A stretch of 11,405 nucleotides of DNA from JBIICS01 sp044238735. GTDB taxonomy: Bacteria > Bacteroidota > Bacteroidia > UBA4408. Below are positions 1 to 7,355 of this stretch, piece by piece. The notes beneath the pieces are model-generated. The model was not told the origin of the DNA and ran no database searches. It saw only the letters and a program-made list of their open reading frames with translations. Within the stretch, counting starts at the first letter, position 1; each line of letters starts with the position of its first letter. The position numbers were made by a program, and so were the translations under genes. The stretch is from NCBI GenBank assembly GCA_044238735.1, contig JBIICS010000092.1, positions 1 through 11,405 of the forward strand, read 5' to 3'.

Positions 1-288
1 CCTCAGGCAGACGGGGAACAGAAATCGTTTATGTATTCCCTTTCTCAAAATAAATTTTATTTCGACGAGATTTATACAAAACTCATAATAGACCCATTAC
101 ATTCGCTAAGTAAGATTCTTTATAAATTTATTGAAGTATCCGGAATCGATAAACTAGTAAATAGTTTTTCACCCGCAATTCAAGGCATAGGAAATGTGGT
201 TCGTTTAATACAAACAGGCGAAACCGGTTTCTATATTTATGCAATGGTGGTAGGTATAATTGCCATTTTTATAATAAATTTCTTTTAA
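1..288 (+). CDS. nuoL: NADH-quinone oxidoreductase subunit L, C-terminal part (5' end outside window)
   Basis: The reading frame is open from base 1 and ends at TAA 286-288, giving the last 95 residues of a larger protein. The visible part starts mid-protein, runs through a segment NKFYFDEIY, an amphipathic stretch (LHSLSKILYKFIE) and RLIQTGETGFYIYAMVVG, and ends in a hydrophobic helix. In the NuoL family this is the end of the long lateral helix plus the last membrane segment. NuoL is one of the antiporter-like proton-pumping subunits of complex I in the inner membrane. A methionine at position 31 is internal, not the start. The closely related MrpA/NdhF-type proteins are the alternative, but the RLIQTG...FYIYAMVVG ending favours NuoL. 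Unusually, no nuoM follows on the same strand: the next 284 bp have no clear gene and the next gene is on the opposite strand. Confidence 0.78.
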   Translation, partial: PQADGEQKSFMYSLSQNKFYFDEIYTKLIIDPLHSLSKILYKFIEVSGIDKLVNSFSPAIQGIGNVVRLIQTGETGFYIYAMVVGIIAIFIINFF

Positions 289-572
289 TAAGTAATTATT
301 GCTCTAATTTTAAAGAGGAGGTTATTGTATTGCATCGATCTTTATTTTTGTGCTTATTAGGGCACTATTCAAAGAAAAGTAGTAGCAACTTTTTATTATT
401 ACCAGCTAGTTAGACTGGCAAATATTAATCTTGGTTAACTATCTTAAACTTTGGTAACTTTTATTAAGTATTCTGAATTTAGATTCCTCTAAGCTAACTG
501 TTTTATTTTGGAACTGTTTTGCATAGAAATTAAACTGAATTGGAGCTAAAAAATACACTTATATAATTAGTT
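289..572. other. Intergenic region between nuoL and a convergent gene
   Basis: No recognisable gene is present. The frames are broken by frequent stops. A Shine-Dalgarno-like AAAGAGGAGG lies at 312-321, strikingly strong for this phylum. The only ORF at sensible spacing begins with TTG at 330 and stops at 411-413 (27 residues, hydrophobic start). A near-repeat pair (TTGGTTAACT, then TTTGGTAACTTT) lies around 430-463. I see no convincing GC-rich hairpin with a T-tract, although the region must end two convergent transcripts. Confidence 0.5.
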
Positions 573-1061
573 TTAGGTAAGGTTTCTTAGAAATTCCAGG
601 TATAGTTTCCCCCTTTTTTCAGCAAATAAATCTAATAGTAACATAAAACCCGATTGAACTAAAAGTCCTAGGCCAAACCCTTTTAAAAACGGCTTATCAT
701 TGAAAATAAAATGCAGAAGTATAGCGGAAATTATAAAGACAATTTCGATTGTTTTGTATAGTACAAAGTTTTTCATAACCTTTTCCATCCTTGGAATTTC
801 CTCAGTATTAATAAGATCAACGTTGTTTTCGACAAGATTATTTACTCTTTTTATGTTTTTATCACTACTAAAATAAACAGAGGATCCTACAATTAGCTGA
901 ATTAAGGCAATTCCAATAATTGGATATGACATACCCTGAAAATACGGTTGTGTTAATTTTAAGATAAAATAAGTGGCAATAATTAAACCAGCAAAACCAA
1001 TCAGAATAAAAATGAGACTTTCCTGTTTTTCTGCATTAAAATAACTTTCTATATTTTTCAT
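573..1061 (-). CDS. Uncharacterised four-helix integral membrane protein
   Basis: This is a 162-residue protein of unknown function; I do not recognise a named family. Hydrophobic segments lie at about residues 16-34, 45-65, 104-121 and 129-147, predicting four membrane helices. A hydrophilic loop at about 66-103 includes TEEIPRMEKVMKNF, and a basic C-terminal tail includes AEKRGKLYLEF. There is no signal peptide cleavage site, lipobox or metal-binding cluster. The invariant-looking loop and the balanced charges suggest a genuine conserved protein rather than a spurious frame. The ATG at 1061 starts the only frame with this hydrophobic pattern. The gene is divergent from a MerR regulator with 158 bp between the two starts, and that gap contains a MerR-like operator. 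Its expression may therefore answer to the same signal (inference). It is convergent with nuoL. Confidence 0.8.
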   Translation of the reverse strand: MKNIESYFNAEKQESLIFILIGFAGLIIATYFILKLTQPYFQGMSYPIIGIALIQLIVGSSVYFSSDKNIKRVNNLVENNVDLINTEEIPRMEKVMKNFVLYKTIEIVFIISAILLHFIFNDKPFLKGFGLGLLVQSGFMLLLDLFAEKRGKLYLEFLRNLT

Positions 1062-1169
1062 TTTAATTATAATTAAGTTTAAGTAAGGTTGATAATAAAT
1101 TTAAAGTTTTAAGTTAATAATGGTGATGTAATTTTTTTATTAGATAAAACTACATTACTTTTGGAATAC

Positions 1170-1198
1170 TTGCAATATTAGAGTATACTCTATGGTTT
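1170..1198 (+). promoter_or_regulatory. Candidate promoter of the merR gene, MerR-type layout
   Basis: A TTG at 1170-1172 is followed after 18 nt by TATGGTTT at 1191-1198, an imperfect match to the Bacteroidota -33/-7 pattern TTG...TANNTTTG. The 14-bp palindrome 1179-1192 lies in the spacer and reaches the first bases of the -7 box, the usual position for a MerR protein that untwists its promoter. The predicted start of transcription would be near 1205, leaving a leader of about 15 nt. A second possible -7 box, TACTTTTG at 1156-1163, matches the consensus exactly but has no -33 partner. Confidence 0.4.
1179..1192. promoter_or_regulatory. 14-bp perfect palindrome, probable MerR operator
   Basis: TAGAGTATACTCTA is identical to its reverse complement. 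Its AGAGT-AT-ACTCT core resembles operators known for the NmlR/AdhR branch of the MerR family (half-sites of the type CTTRGAGT). It lies 27 bp before the merR start, in the merR/membrane-protein divergent gap. Autoregulation is the simplest reading, and joint control of the divergent gene is possible. Confidence 0.6.
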
Positions 1199-1219
1199 AA
1201 TAAATTAATAAATTTTCAC

Positions 1220-1582
1220 ATGTTAATAAATGAGTTATCTAAAAAATCAGGTGTTTCTAAATTTACAATTCGTTATTACGAGAAATATGGCTTAATTAGA
1301 GGCAAGCGCAACCAAGCTGTTGACTCCAATAACTATTATCATTATGACGATGAAACATTATATAAGCTAGAACTAATTAGAGATGCAAAACGAATTGGTT
1401 TTTCGTTAGCAGAAATTAAAAAACTAATTGACGCCTGGTACAATAAGAAATTTACTGTGTCTAAAAAAATAAATATATTGGATGATAAATTAAAGATGAT
1501 TGATGAAAAGATTAAGGAGTTAAAAGAAATGAAAAAACTACTTAATATGTTTAAGAAAGAAGTAGAAGAATTTGATTGTTAA
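1220..1582 (+). CDS. MerR-family transcriptional regulator, short form
   Basis: A 120-residue DNA-binding regulator. Residues 1-70 form the MerR winged helix-turn-helix: INELSKKSGVSKFTIRYYEKYGLI at 3-26, the wing near N37-D43, then LIRDAKRIGFSLAEIKKLI at 52-70. Residues about 80-115 are a charged antiparallel coiled-coil dimerisation helix. There is no C-terminal drug-binding or GyrI-like domain. Cys120, the last residue, is the only cysteine, so the paired-cysteine metal sites of MerR/CueR/ZntR and the four-cysteine iron-sulfur site of SoxR are absent. The inducer is therefore unknown: it may be a redox or electrophile signal at Cys120, or a partner protein. The gene is divergent from the four-helix membrane protein, with a palindromic operator between them, and it converges with the efflux operon 16 bp downstream. 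The ATG at 1220 gives the canonical MerR N terminus. Confidence 0.9.
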   Translation: MLINELSKKSGVSKFTIRYYEKYGLIRGKRNQAVDSNNYYHYDDETLYKLELIRDAKRIGFSLAEIKKLIDAWYNKKFTVSKKINILDDKLKMIDEKIKELKEMKKLLNMFKKEVEEFDC

Positions 1583-1598
1583 CTAAATTGTTATTCAA

Positions 1599-3038
1599 CT
1601 AGTTCCAGCCGCCACCTAAGGAACGATAGAGCTCAATAATAGCCATGTTTTTTCTCTTAAATAAATTTAATAATTCTATTTGTGCTTGTAAGCTGCTTTT
1701 TTGAGATGTAATAATTTCTAAATAATTAGCTTTACCCGCCTTAAAAAGTTCTTTAGATGTAGTAATTGCCTCGTTTAATTTTGTAAACTCTTCCCTCTTT
1801 AAATTATACATTTCATCAGTATTTTTTATGTTATTAATTGCATTATAAACTTCTCTAAAGCTATTTACAATTGTTTTTTCGTAATTAATGTATGCCATTT
1901 TTTGGTCTGCCTTACTAGTCATTAAGTTTGCTTTTATTTGTCTTCTGTTTAATAGAGGGGCACTTAATCCACCCAATACACTATAGGCTAAGGAGGCAGG
2001 AGTCTCCAACAAGAGAATGTAGTTAAACGACTGTAATCCGATTAATGCATTTAAATTTAAACTTGGGTAAAATGCCGCTTCGGCAGATTTAACATCGGCA
2101 TTGGTTGATAACAGTTCATATTCAGCTTGCTTTATATCAGCTCTGTTTTTTAATAATGCGGAAGGTATTCCGCTCTCTATTTTCTTTTGGATTTGCTGAT
2201 TAAAATAGCCTGTATCTTTAGTAATAGAACTCGGATAAACGCCACATAAATAGTTTAATTTACTTTCGGTATTAATGTAAAGTTGTTTTACTTCAGTTTG
2301 TATAGCTTTAGAATTTAATAGTTGCGCCGACATTAATTCAACACTTAATTCGTTTGCTTTTCCGGCTTCCTTTTCAGCTATTACGAGGTCGAGTGCTTCT
2401 TGTTGAAGCTTGATGTTATCGATTAGTATATTGAATTCGTAGTCTAAGGCAAGTAATTCAAAGTAAGCGCATGCTATTTCTGCAATTAAATTAGTAATGA
2501 TTAAATCACGGCCATAATTTGTGGCAATGAATTTAGCTGCAGCTGATTTCTTTTTGTTTTTAAGTTTACCCCATAAGTCTATTTCCCATGATGATTGAAA
2601 TCCGATATAGTAATCGGGAATTGGATTTGGTAATTGTTGTTTATCTGAAAGGTTTTCAGAAAATCGGGTATCATAATTGCCAACACCATCCATGGTATAC
2701 TCTCCAAATTTTCTTTGTCCAATAGTATTGTTTAATGCTAGATCGGGTAATCGGATGCCTTTGTTAAATTGAATACCACTTTTTGCAATTTCAATTTTTT
2801 GCAAGGCCATTTTAAGTTCAAAATTATTTTTTAGTGCAGAATCTATTAGTGTTTTTAGATTTTGGCTAAAAAAGAGTTCTTTCCAATTATATAGTTTAGT
2901 ATCCGTGGTATCCAATCCAATAATATATTGGTTGGGCAATTTATTGTAGTTCGGTTTGGAAATATCTTTAGAAAACTTACAACTACTCAATGCGATCAGT
3001 AGAAAGATTATGATGATGTGTAAACTATTTTTGAACAT
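1599..3038 (-). CDS. Outer-membrane efflux lipoprotein, TolC/OprM (NodT) type
   Basis: A 479-residue outer-membrane channel component of a tripartite efflux pump. The N terminus is a lipoprotein signal peptide with lipobox LSSC, Cys20 being the predicted lipidated residue. Two outer-membrane efflux repeats follow, at about residues 57-255 and 285-475. Each is mostly long amphipathic helix. Family hallmarks are GFQSSWEIDLWGKLKNKK near 146-163, and SALLKNRADIKQAEYELL followed by AAFYPSLNL at the start of the second repeat. In this family three copies form a beta-barrel in the outer membrane and a helical tunnel in the periplasm. The start lies only 2 bp after the stop of the RND pump gene, so the two are cotranscribed. 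It is the last gene of the operon and nearly abuts the convergent merR gene. The length is normal for the family and no disruption is seen. Confidence 0.93.
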   Translation of the reverse strand: MFKNSLHIIIIFLLIALSSCKFSKDISKPNYNKLPNQYIIGLDTTDTKLYNWKELFFSQNLKTLIDSALKNNFELKMALQKIEIAKSGIQFNKGIRLPDLALNNTIGQRKFGEYTMDGVGNYDTRFSENLSDKQQLPNPIPDYYIGFQSSWEIDLWGKLKNKKKSAAAKFIATNYGRDLIITNLIAEIACAYFELLALDYEFNILIDNIKLQQEALDLVIAEKEAGKANELSVELMSAQLLNSKAIQTEVKQLYINTESKLNYLCGVYPSSITKDTGYFNQQIQKKIESGIPSALLKNRADIKQAEYELLSTNADVKSAEAAFYPSLNLNALIGLQSFNYILLLETPASLAYSVLGGLSAPLLNRRQIKANLMTSKADQKMAYINYEKTIVNSFREVYNAINNIKNTDEMYNLKREEFTKLNEAITTSKELFKAGKANYLEIITSQKSSLQAQIELLNLFKRKNMAIIELYRSLGGGWN

Positions 3039-3040
3039 AA

Positions 3041-6000
3041 TTAAGTAGTGGGTTTAGTTTTCTTTTTTTTAATTTCTGAGAAGAAAAGGTAAAGGCCTGG
3101 TACTACCAAAACTCCAAAAATGGTCCCAAAAAGCATTCCTCCCGCTGCTGCAGTTCCAATGGTTTTATTGCCGATAGCACCTGCACCATTGGCCATAATT
3201 AATGGGATTAGTCCGGCTATAAAAGCAAAGGAAGTCATCAGGATTGGCCTTAATCGAGCTGTTGATCCTTCAATAGCTGCCTCTAAAGCACCTAATCCTT
3301 GTTTGTGTTTTAAGTTTGCATATTCTACTATTAGGATGGCGTTTTTTCCTAATAAACCGATAAGCATCACCATTGCGACTTGCGCATATATGTTATTTTC
3401 GAGGCCTGTTAAATAGAGAAGGAAAAGTGAACCAAAAATTCCGACCGGTAATGAGAGAATTACGGGTAGAGGCAACAAAAGACTTTCGTATTGAGCGGCT
3501 AAGAGTAAATAAACAAAGATTAAACAAATAGTAAAAATATAGAAGACCTGATTACCTGATTCTATTTCTTCTCTTGTCATCCCCGACCATTCGTATGAGT
3601 AACCTTTGGGTAAAGTTTCCTTTGCAACTTCTTCAATTGCTTTAATAGCGTCACCGCTGCTATATCCTTTAGCTGCCTCGCCATTAAGCATAGCAGATAT
3701 GTACATGTTATAACGAGTTAATTGTTCGGGTCCGTATATTCGTTCTATCCTACTAAATAAAGAATAGGGGACCATCTCTCCATATTTATTTTTTACTCTT
3801 AATTTTAAAATATCGGCTGGTTGCGATCTGTAGGAAGGATCTGCTTGCAACATTACTTTATACATCTGTCCGAAGCGAATAAAATTAGTAGCGTAATAAC
3901 TACCCATTAATGTTTGTAAATTACTCATGGCATTATCTACACTTATTCCTTTTTTGGCTGCTATATCTTGGTCGATATGAATAAGGTATTGAGGAAAGGT
4001 TGGATTAAAACTGGTAAATATGTCTTTAATTTCTTTTCTATTCTTTACATCATTTATAAATTTTTGAGTGATTTTAAATGTTTGTTGTAAATCGCCGTTT
4101 CCTGTTTTATCAAGGAGTCTTAATTCAAAACCACTGGCATTACCAAATCCTGGCACCGCAGGGGGAGGAAAGAACTGAATGTCTGCATCTTTTAAGTGAC
4201 TCGTCTTCTCTTTCAATTGTTCAATTATTTCATCAGCCGATTTATTTCTTTCTTTCCAGGGGATGAGGCTTATTGTACTCATTCCGAAAGAAGCACCTGA
4301 ACCATCCGTCATCATACTAAATCCTGCCAGTGATGATATCGACTCTATTTCTTTAATATCCTTAGAGGCTTCATCAATTCCTTTCATTACTGTTTCGGTT
4401 CGTTCTAAGGTAGCACCAACCGGAGTGGTAACATTAGCGTAGATAGTGCCTTGATCTTCAGTTGGAATAAACCCTGTGGGCAAATTTGTTCCCACCAACC
4501 AACTGCAAAAACAAAAAATAAGTAACATTATGAAGGTTATGCTTCTGCGATTTAAAATTAGATTCAATAACCTTTTATATTTTTCGGAAACGGAATTGTA
4601 ATGGGTGTTAAAAGCATCAAAAAAGCGCGTTAATCTATTTTTGCTGTTATTACGTTGATGATGACTTTTAAGCAAAATAGCACATAAGGCCGGTGTTAAG
4701 GTAAGTGCATTTATTCCGGAAATAACAATTGAAATGGCCATTGTGATAGAAAACTGACGATAAAATACTCCTACAGGTCCATTTAAAAAAGCTACAGGTA
4801 TAAATACTGCCGACATTACTAACGTAATGCCAATAATAGCACTTCCAATTTCGCCCATTGCCTGCATACTGGCTGTTTTAGGATCGGAATGATTTTCTTC
4901 CATTTTGGCATGAACAGCTTCCACTACAACTATAGCGTTATCTACCACAATACCAATGGCTAAAACAAGGGCAAATAAAGTTAAAAGATTAATGGAGAAA
5001 CCAAACATTTGCATAAAAGCAAAGGTGCCCACAAGCGATACCGGTACTGCTAAAATTGGAATTAACGTAGATCTCCAATCTTGAAGAAATATGAACACAA
5101 CTATTGCAACAAGAATAAAAGCCTCAATTAATGTTTTTATAACTTCATGTATGGAGGCATCCAAGAACCTAGAAACATCATAACTAATCGTATAATCCAT
5201 GCCCGGAGGAAATGTGGTTTCCTTAAGAAATTTCATTTTTTCTTTGATGTTAGAAATTACCTCACTAGCGTTTGATCCAGGTCTTTGCTTTAAGACTATT
5301 GCTGCCGATGGTCGGCCATTTTCTTTAGATAATACATCATAATCTAAAGAACCGAATTCTACATCAGCCACATCTTTTAGGCGGAGCATTTCTCCACTTT
5401 CAGTAGCTTTAATTACAAGGTTTTCATAGTTTTCTTTACGAGTTAACTTTCCGGTATATCTTAAAACATATTGAAGTGATTGAGATTTTCTGCCTGAGCT
5501 TTCTCCAATTTTACCTGGAGCAGCCTCGATATTTTGTGAGCGTAAGGCCGTAATAATTTCTTCGGCAGAGATTTCATAGGCATCAAGTTTAGATGGTTTC
5601 AGCCAAACCCTCATAGCATATTCTCTTTGCCCCATAATATCTGCAAATCCAACACCATCAATTCTTTTTAATTCGGCTAAAACGTTTATATCAGCAAAAT
5701 TGTAAATAAACTTTTCATCTATTGTAGTATCCTCACTTAAAATATTCAAATATAGAAGCATGCTGTTAACTTCTTTTTCTGTAGATACACCCGCTTTTAT
5801 AACTTCTTCAGGAAGCTCATCCAGAACAGTTGCAACTCTGTTTTGAACGTTTACTGCTGCTAAATCGGGATCTGTACCTACCTTAAAATAGATTTGTATA
5901 ATACTGGTTCCATCGTTACCAGATACAGAGGTCATATAGGCCATTCCGGGAACACCATTAATAGCTCGCTCGAGAGGTGTAACAACAGCTTTGGCACAAA

Positions 6001-6166
6001 CTTCTGCATTAGCTCCAGTATATTTGGTTGTAACCGAAACAGCGGGGGGAGCAATATCCGGGTATTGCGTAACCGGTAATCTAAACATGGCGAGTAAACC
6101 CAGTAATGAAATAAACACGGAGATGACCAGAGAAAGGATTGGTCTTTTGATATATTTTTTAAACAT
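3041..6166 (-). CDS. RND multidrug efflux pump, HAE1 (AcrB/MexB) type inner-membrane subunit
   Basis: A full-length 1041-residue proton-driven exporter of the inner membrane that should expel hydrophobic compounds through the partner adaptor and channel. TM1 (about 12-30) is followed by the first periplasmic porter domain and TM2-6 (about 340-500), then TM7 (about 543-560), the second porter domain and TM8-12 (about 873-1029). HAE1 hallmarks include PVTQYPDIAPPAVSV at 31-45 and RLRPILMTSFAFIAG at 971-985. In the proton relay Lys941 (GKNAILIVEYA) aligns with AcrB Lys940, but AcrB's Asp407-Asp408 pair is Asp409-Asn410 here (VVDNAIVVVEA). CzcA/CusA-type metal pumps are less likely, because there is no methionine relay and the general pattern is HAE1. 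The gene starts 5 bp after the adaptor stop and ends 2 bp before the outer-membrane gene. There is no clear Shine-Dalgarno. The substrate cannot be deduced. Confidence 0.95.
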   Translation of the reverse strand: MFKKYIKRPILSLVISVFISLLGLLAMFRLPVTQYPDIAPPAVSVTTKYTGANAEVCAKAVVTPLERAINGVPGMAYMTSVSGNDGTSIIQIYFKVGTDPDLAAVNVQNRVATVLDELPEEVIKAGVSTEKEVNSMLLYLNILSEDTTIDEKFIYNFADINVLAELKRIDGVGFADIMGQREYAMRVWLKPSKLDAYEISAEEIITALRSQNIEAAPGKIGESSGRKSQSLQYVLRYTGKLTRKENYENLVIKATESGEMLRLKDVADVEFGSLDYDVLSKENGRPSAAIVLKQRPGSNASEVISNIKEKMKFLKETTFPPGMDYTISYDVSRFLDASIHEVIKTLIEAFILVAIVVFIFLQDWRSTLIPILAVPVSLVGTFAFMQMFGFSINLLTLFALVLAIGIVVDNAIVVVEAVHAKMEENHSDPKTASMQAMGEIGSAIIGITLVMSAVFIPVAFLNGPVGVFYRQFSITMAISIVISGINALTLTPALCAILLKSHHQRNNSKNRLTRFFDAFNTHYNSVSEKYKRLLNLILNRRSITFIMLLIFCFCSWLVGTNLPTGFIPTEDQGTIYANVTTPVGATLERTETVMKGIDEASKDIKEIESISSLAGFSMMTDGSGASFGMSTISLIPWKERNKSADEIIEQLKEKTSHLKDADIQFFPPPAVPGFGNASGFELRLLDKTGNGDLQQTFKITQKFINDVKNRKEIKDIFTSFNPTFPQYLIHIDQDIAAKKGISVDNAMSNLQTLMGSYYATNFIRFGQMYKVMLQADPSYRSQPADILKLRVKNKYGEMVPYSLFSRIERIYGPEQLTRYNMYISAMLNGEAAKGYSSGDAIKAIEEVAKETLPKGYSYEWSGMTREEIESGNQVFYIFTICLIFVYLLLAAQYESLLLPLPVILSLPVGIFGSLFLLYLTGLENNIYAQVAMVMLIGLLGKNAILIVEYANLKHKQGLGALEAAIEGSTARLRPILMTSFAFIAGLIPLIMANGAGAIGNKTIGTAAAGGMLFGTIFGVLVVPGLYLFFSEIKKKKTKPTT

Positions 6167-6171
6167 TAATG

Positions 6172-7296
6172 TTATTTTTTAGAAAGTTCAGCAATAATTT
6201 TTTTCATGCTAAGTTCCTGTGGTTGTATAATCATTTCTGATTTTAATTTTTGTATACCCTCATAAATTATTTTTTCTCCCGGATTTAATCCTTTTTTGAT
6301 AATATAAAAATGTGGTATGTTGGCTGAATATTCAATATTTCTGATTGATACTTTATTATCTTTTTCAAGTACGTATACATATATTTTATCTTGAATTTCG
6401 AAAGTTGATTTTTGAGGTACTAATAGTGCATTTTTAAATCGAGTGTGTAGTCTTATTTTACCGCTTGATCCGTGTTTAATAATTTTATCAGGATTTGGAA
6501 ATTTAGCTCTAAAGGCAATGTTTCCGGTACTCTCGTCAATTACACCTTCTACTGTTTCAATTTTGCCCTTAAACGAATGTTCAGAACCATCTGCCAGAAT
6601 AAGAGAAACAATTTTAGAATTAGCACTATCCGATTTAATGTTTTTTATATAATTAAGATATTCCTTTTCCGATACATCGAAATAAGCATATATTTCATGA
6701 TATTCTGAAAGAGAAGTTAATAGCGTTCCTTCATCTATTAGGCTTCCTACTTTATGTGGTATTCTATTTATAATTCCATTAAAAGGGGCTTTTATATCTG
6801 TATTCGATAATCTGATCTGAACATAGGCTTTGTGGGCCTGAGCCTCTTCTAATTTTGCTTTTTGAATTTCTAGTTTGTTCTTTGCAATCGAAACTTCTGT
6901 TTCTGAAACAATTTTTTTTTCGGCCAGTTGTTTTACATTTTTTAATTCTAGTTCTGCTGCGTCTAAGTCGGCATAAACACTTCTGAGTAAAGCTTTAGCT
7001 TTTGCTAACTCCTCCATATACTCTCTTTTATTGATGCTAAAAAGCAATTGTCCCTCCTTAACGTGCGCGCCTTCATCAATATGTATTTTTTCCAAATAAC
7101 CTGTAATCCTGGCTCTTATTTCAATGTTTTTGATGGCGTGCAGCTCGGTAACATATTCCGAGTAACTAACGGTATCTTTCTGAACAATAGTTGTTACCGG
7201 AAATGTTTCTAAATTGTCTGTTTGTTGTTGATTGTTTTGACAACTATTAAGCAATACAGTGCCCGTTGCAATTAATGCAATAAGTTTTAATTTCAC
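6172..7296 (-). CDS. RND efflux periplasmic adaptor (membrane fusion) lipoprotein
   Basis: A 374-residue AcrA/MexA-type adaptor that bridges the inner-membrane pump and the outer-membrane channel. The signal peptide ends in lipobox LNSC, with Cys19 lipidated, so the protein should be membrane-tethered. The first half of the lipoyl domain is at about 57-90 (RARITGYLEKIHIDEGAHVKEGQ). It is followed by an alpha-helical hairpin at about 92-165 that docks to the channel, the second lipoyl half at 166-196 (IKAPFNGIINRIPHKVGSLI), a beta-barrel at about 200-290 and a membrane-proximal C-terminal domain. The start codon is GTG: bases 7294-7296 read CAC on the given strand. An in-frame stop lies shortly upstream, no ATG lies between, and the signal peptide begins exactly here. 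The RND gene starts 5 bp downstream. The small-protein gene ends 59 bp upstream and is probably in the same operon. Confidence 0.93.
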   Translation of the reverse strand: MKLKLIALIATGTVLLNSCQNNQQQTDNLETFPVTTIVQKDTVSYSEYVTELHAIKNIEIRARITGYLEKIHIDEGAHVKEGQLLFSINKREYMEELAKAKALLRSVYADLDAAELELKNVKQLAEKKIVSETEVSIAKNKLEIQKAKLEEAQAHKAYVQIRLSNTDIKAPFNGIINRIPHKVGSLIDEGTLLTSLSEYHEIYAYFDVSEKEYLNYIKNIKSDSANSKIVSLILADGSEHSFKGKIETVEGVIDESTGNIAFRAKFPNPDKIIKHGSSGKIRLHTRFKNALLVPQKSTFEIQDKIYVYVLEKDNKVSIRNIEYSANIPHFYIIKKGLNPGEKIIYEGIQKLKSEMIIQPQELSMKKIIAELSKK

Positions 7297-7355
7297 TTTA
7301 ATAAATATTTAAGACGTTTCGCCTGGGTTAAACAATAGTTTTAAAAAACAAGAGT

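Noticed and set aside
3120..3416. 98-codon ORF on the + strand inside the RND gene
   Set aside because: It lies antisense within a strongly conserved HAE1 pump gene and has no recognisable domain; its Pro/Ala/Ile-rich content mirrors the opposite strand.
4078..4266. 62-codon + strand ORF, and similar ones near 5894-6182, 6443-6708 and 8814-8996
   Set aside because: All lie antisense to confident genes (RND pump, adaptor, amidohydrolase), with no start signal or domain.
3041..6166. Heavy-metal (CzcA/CusA) identity for the RND pump
   Set aside because: The N-terminal and TM10-12 motifs are HAE1-like and no metal-relay methionines stand out. The single-Asp TM4 motif alone does not justify a metal assignment.
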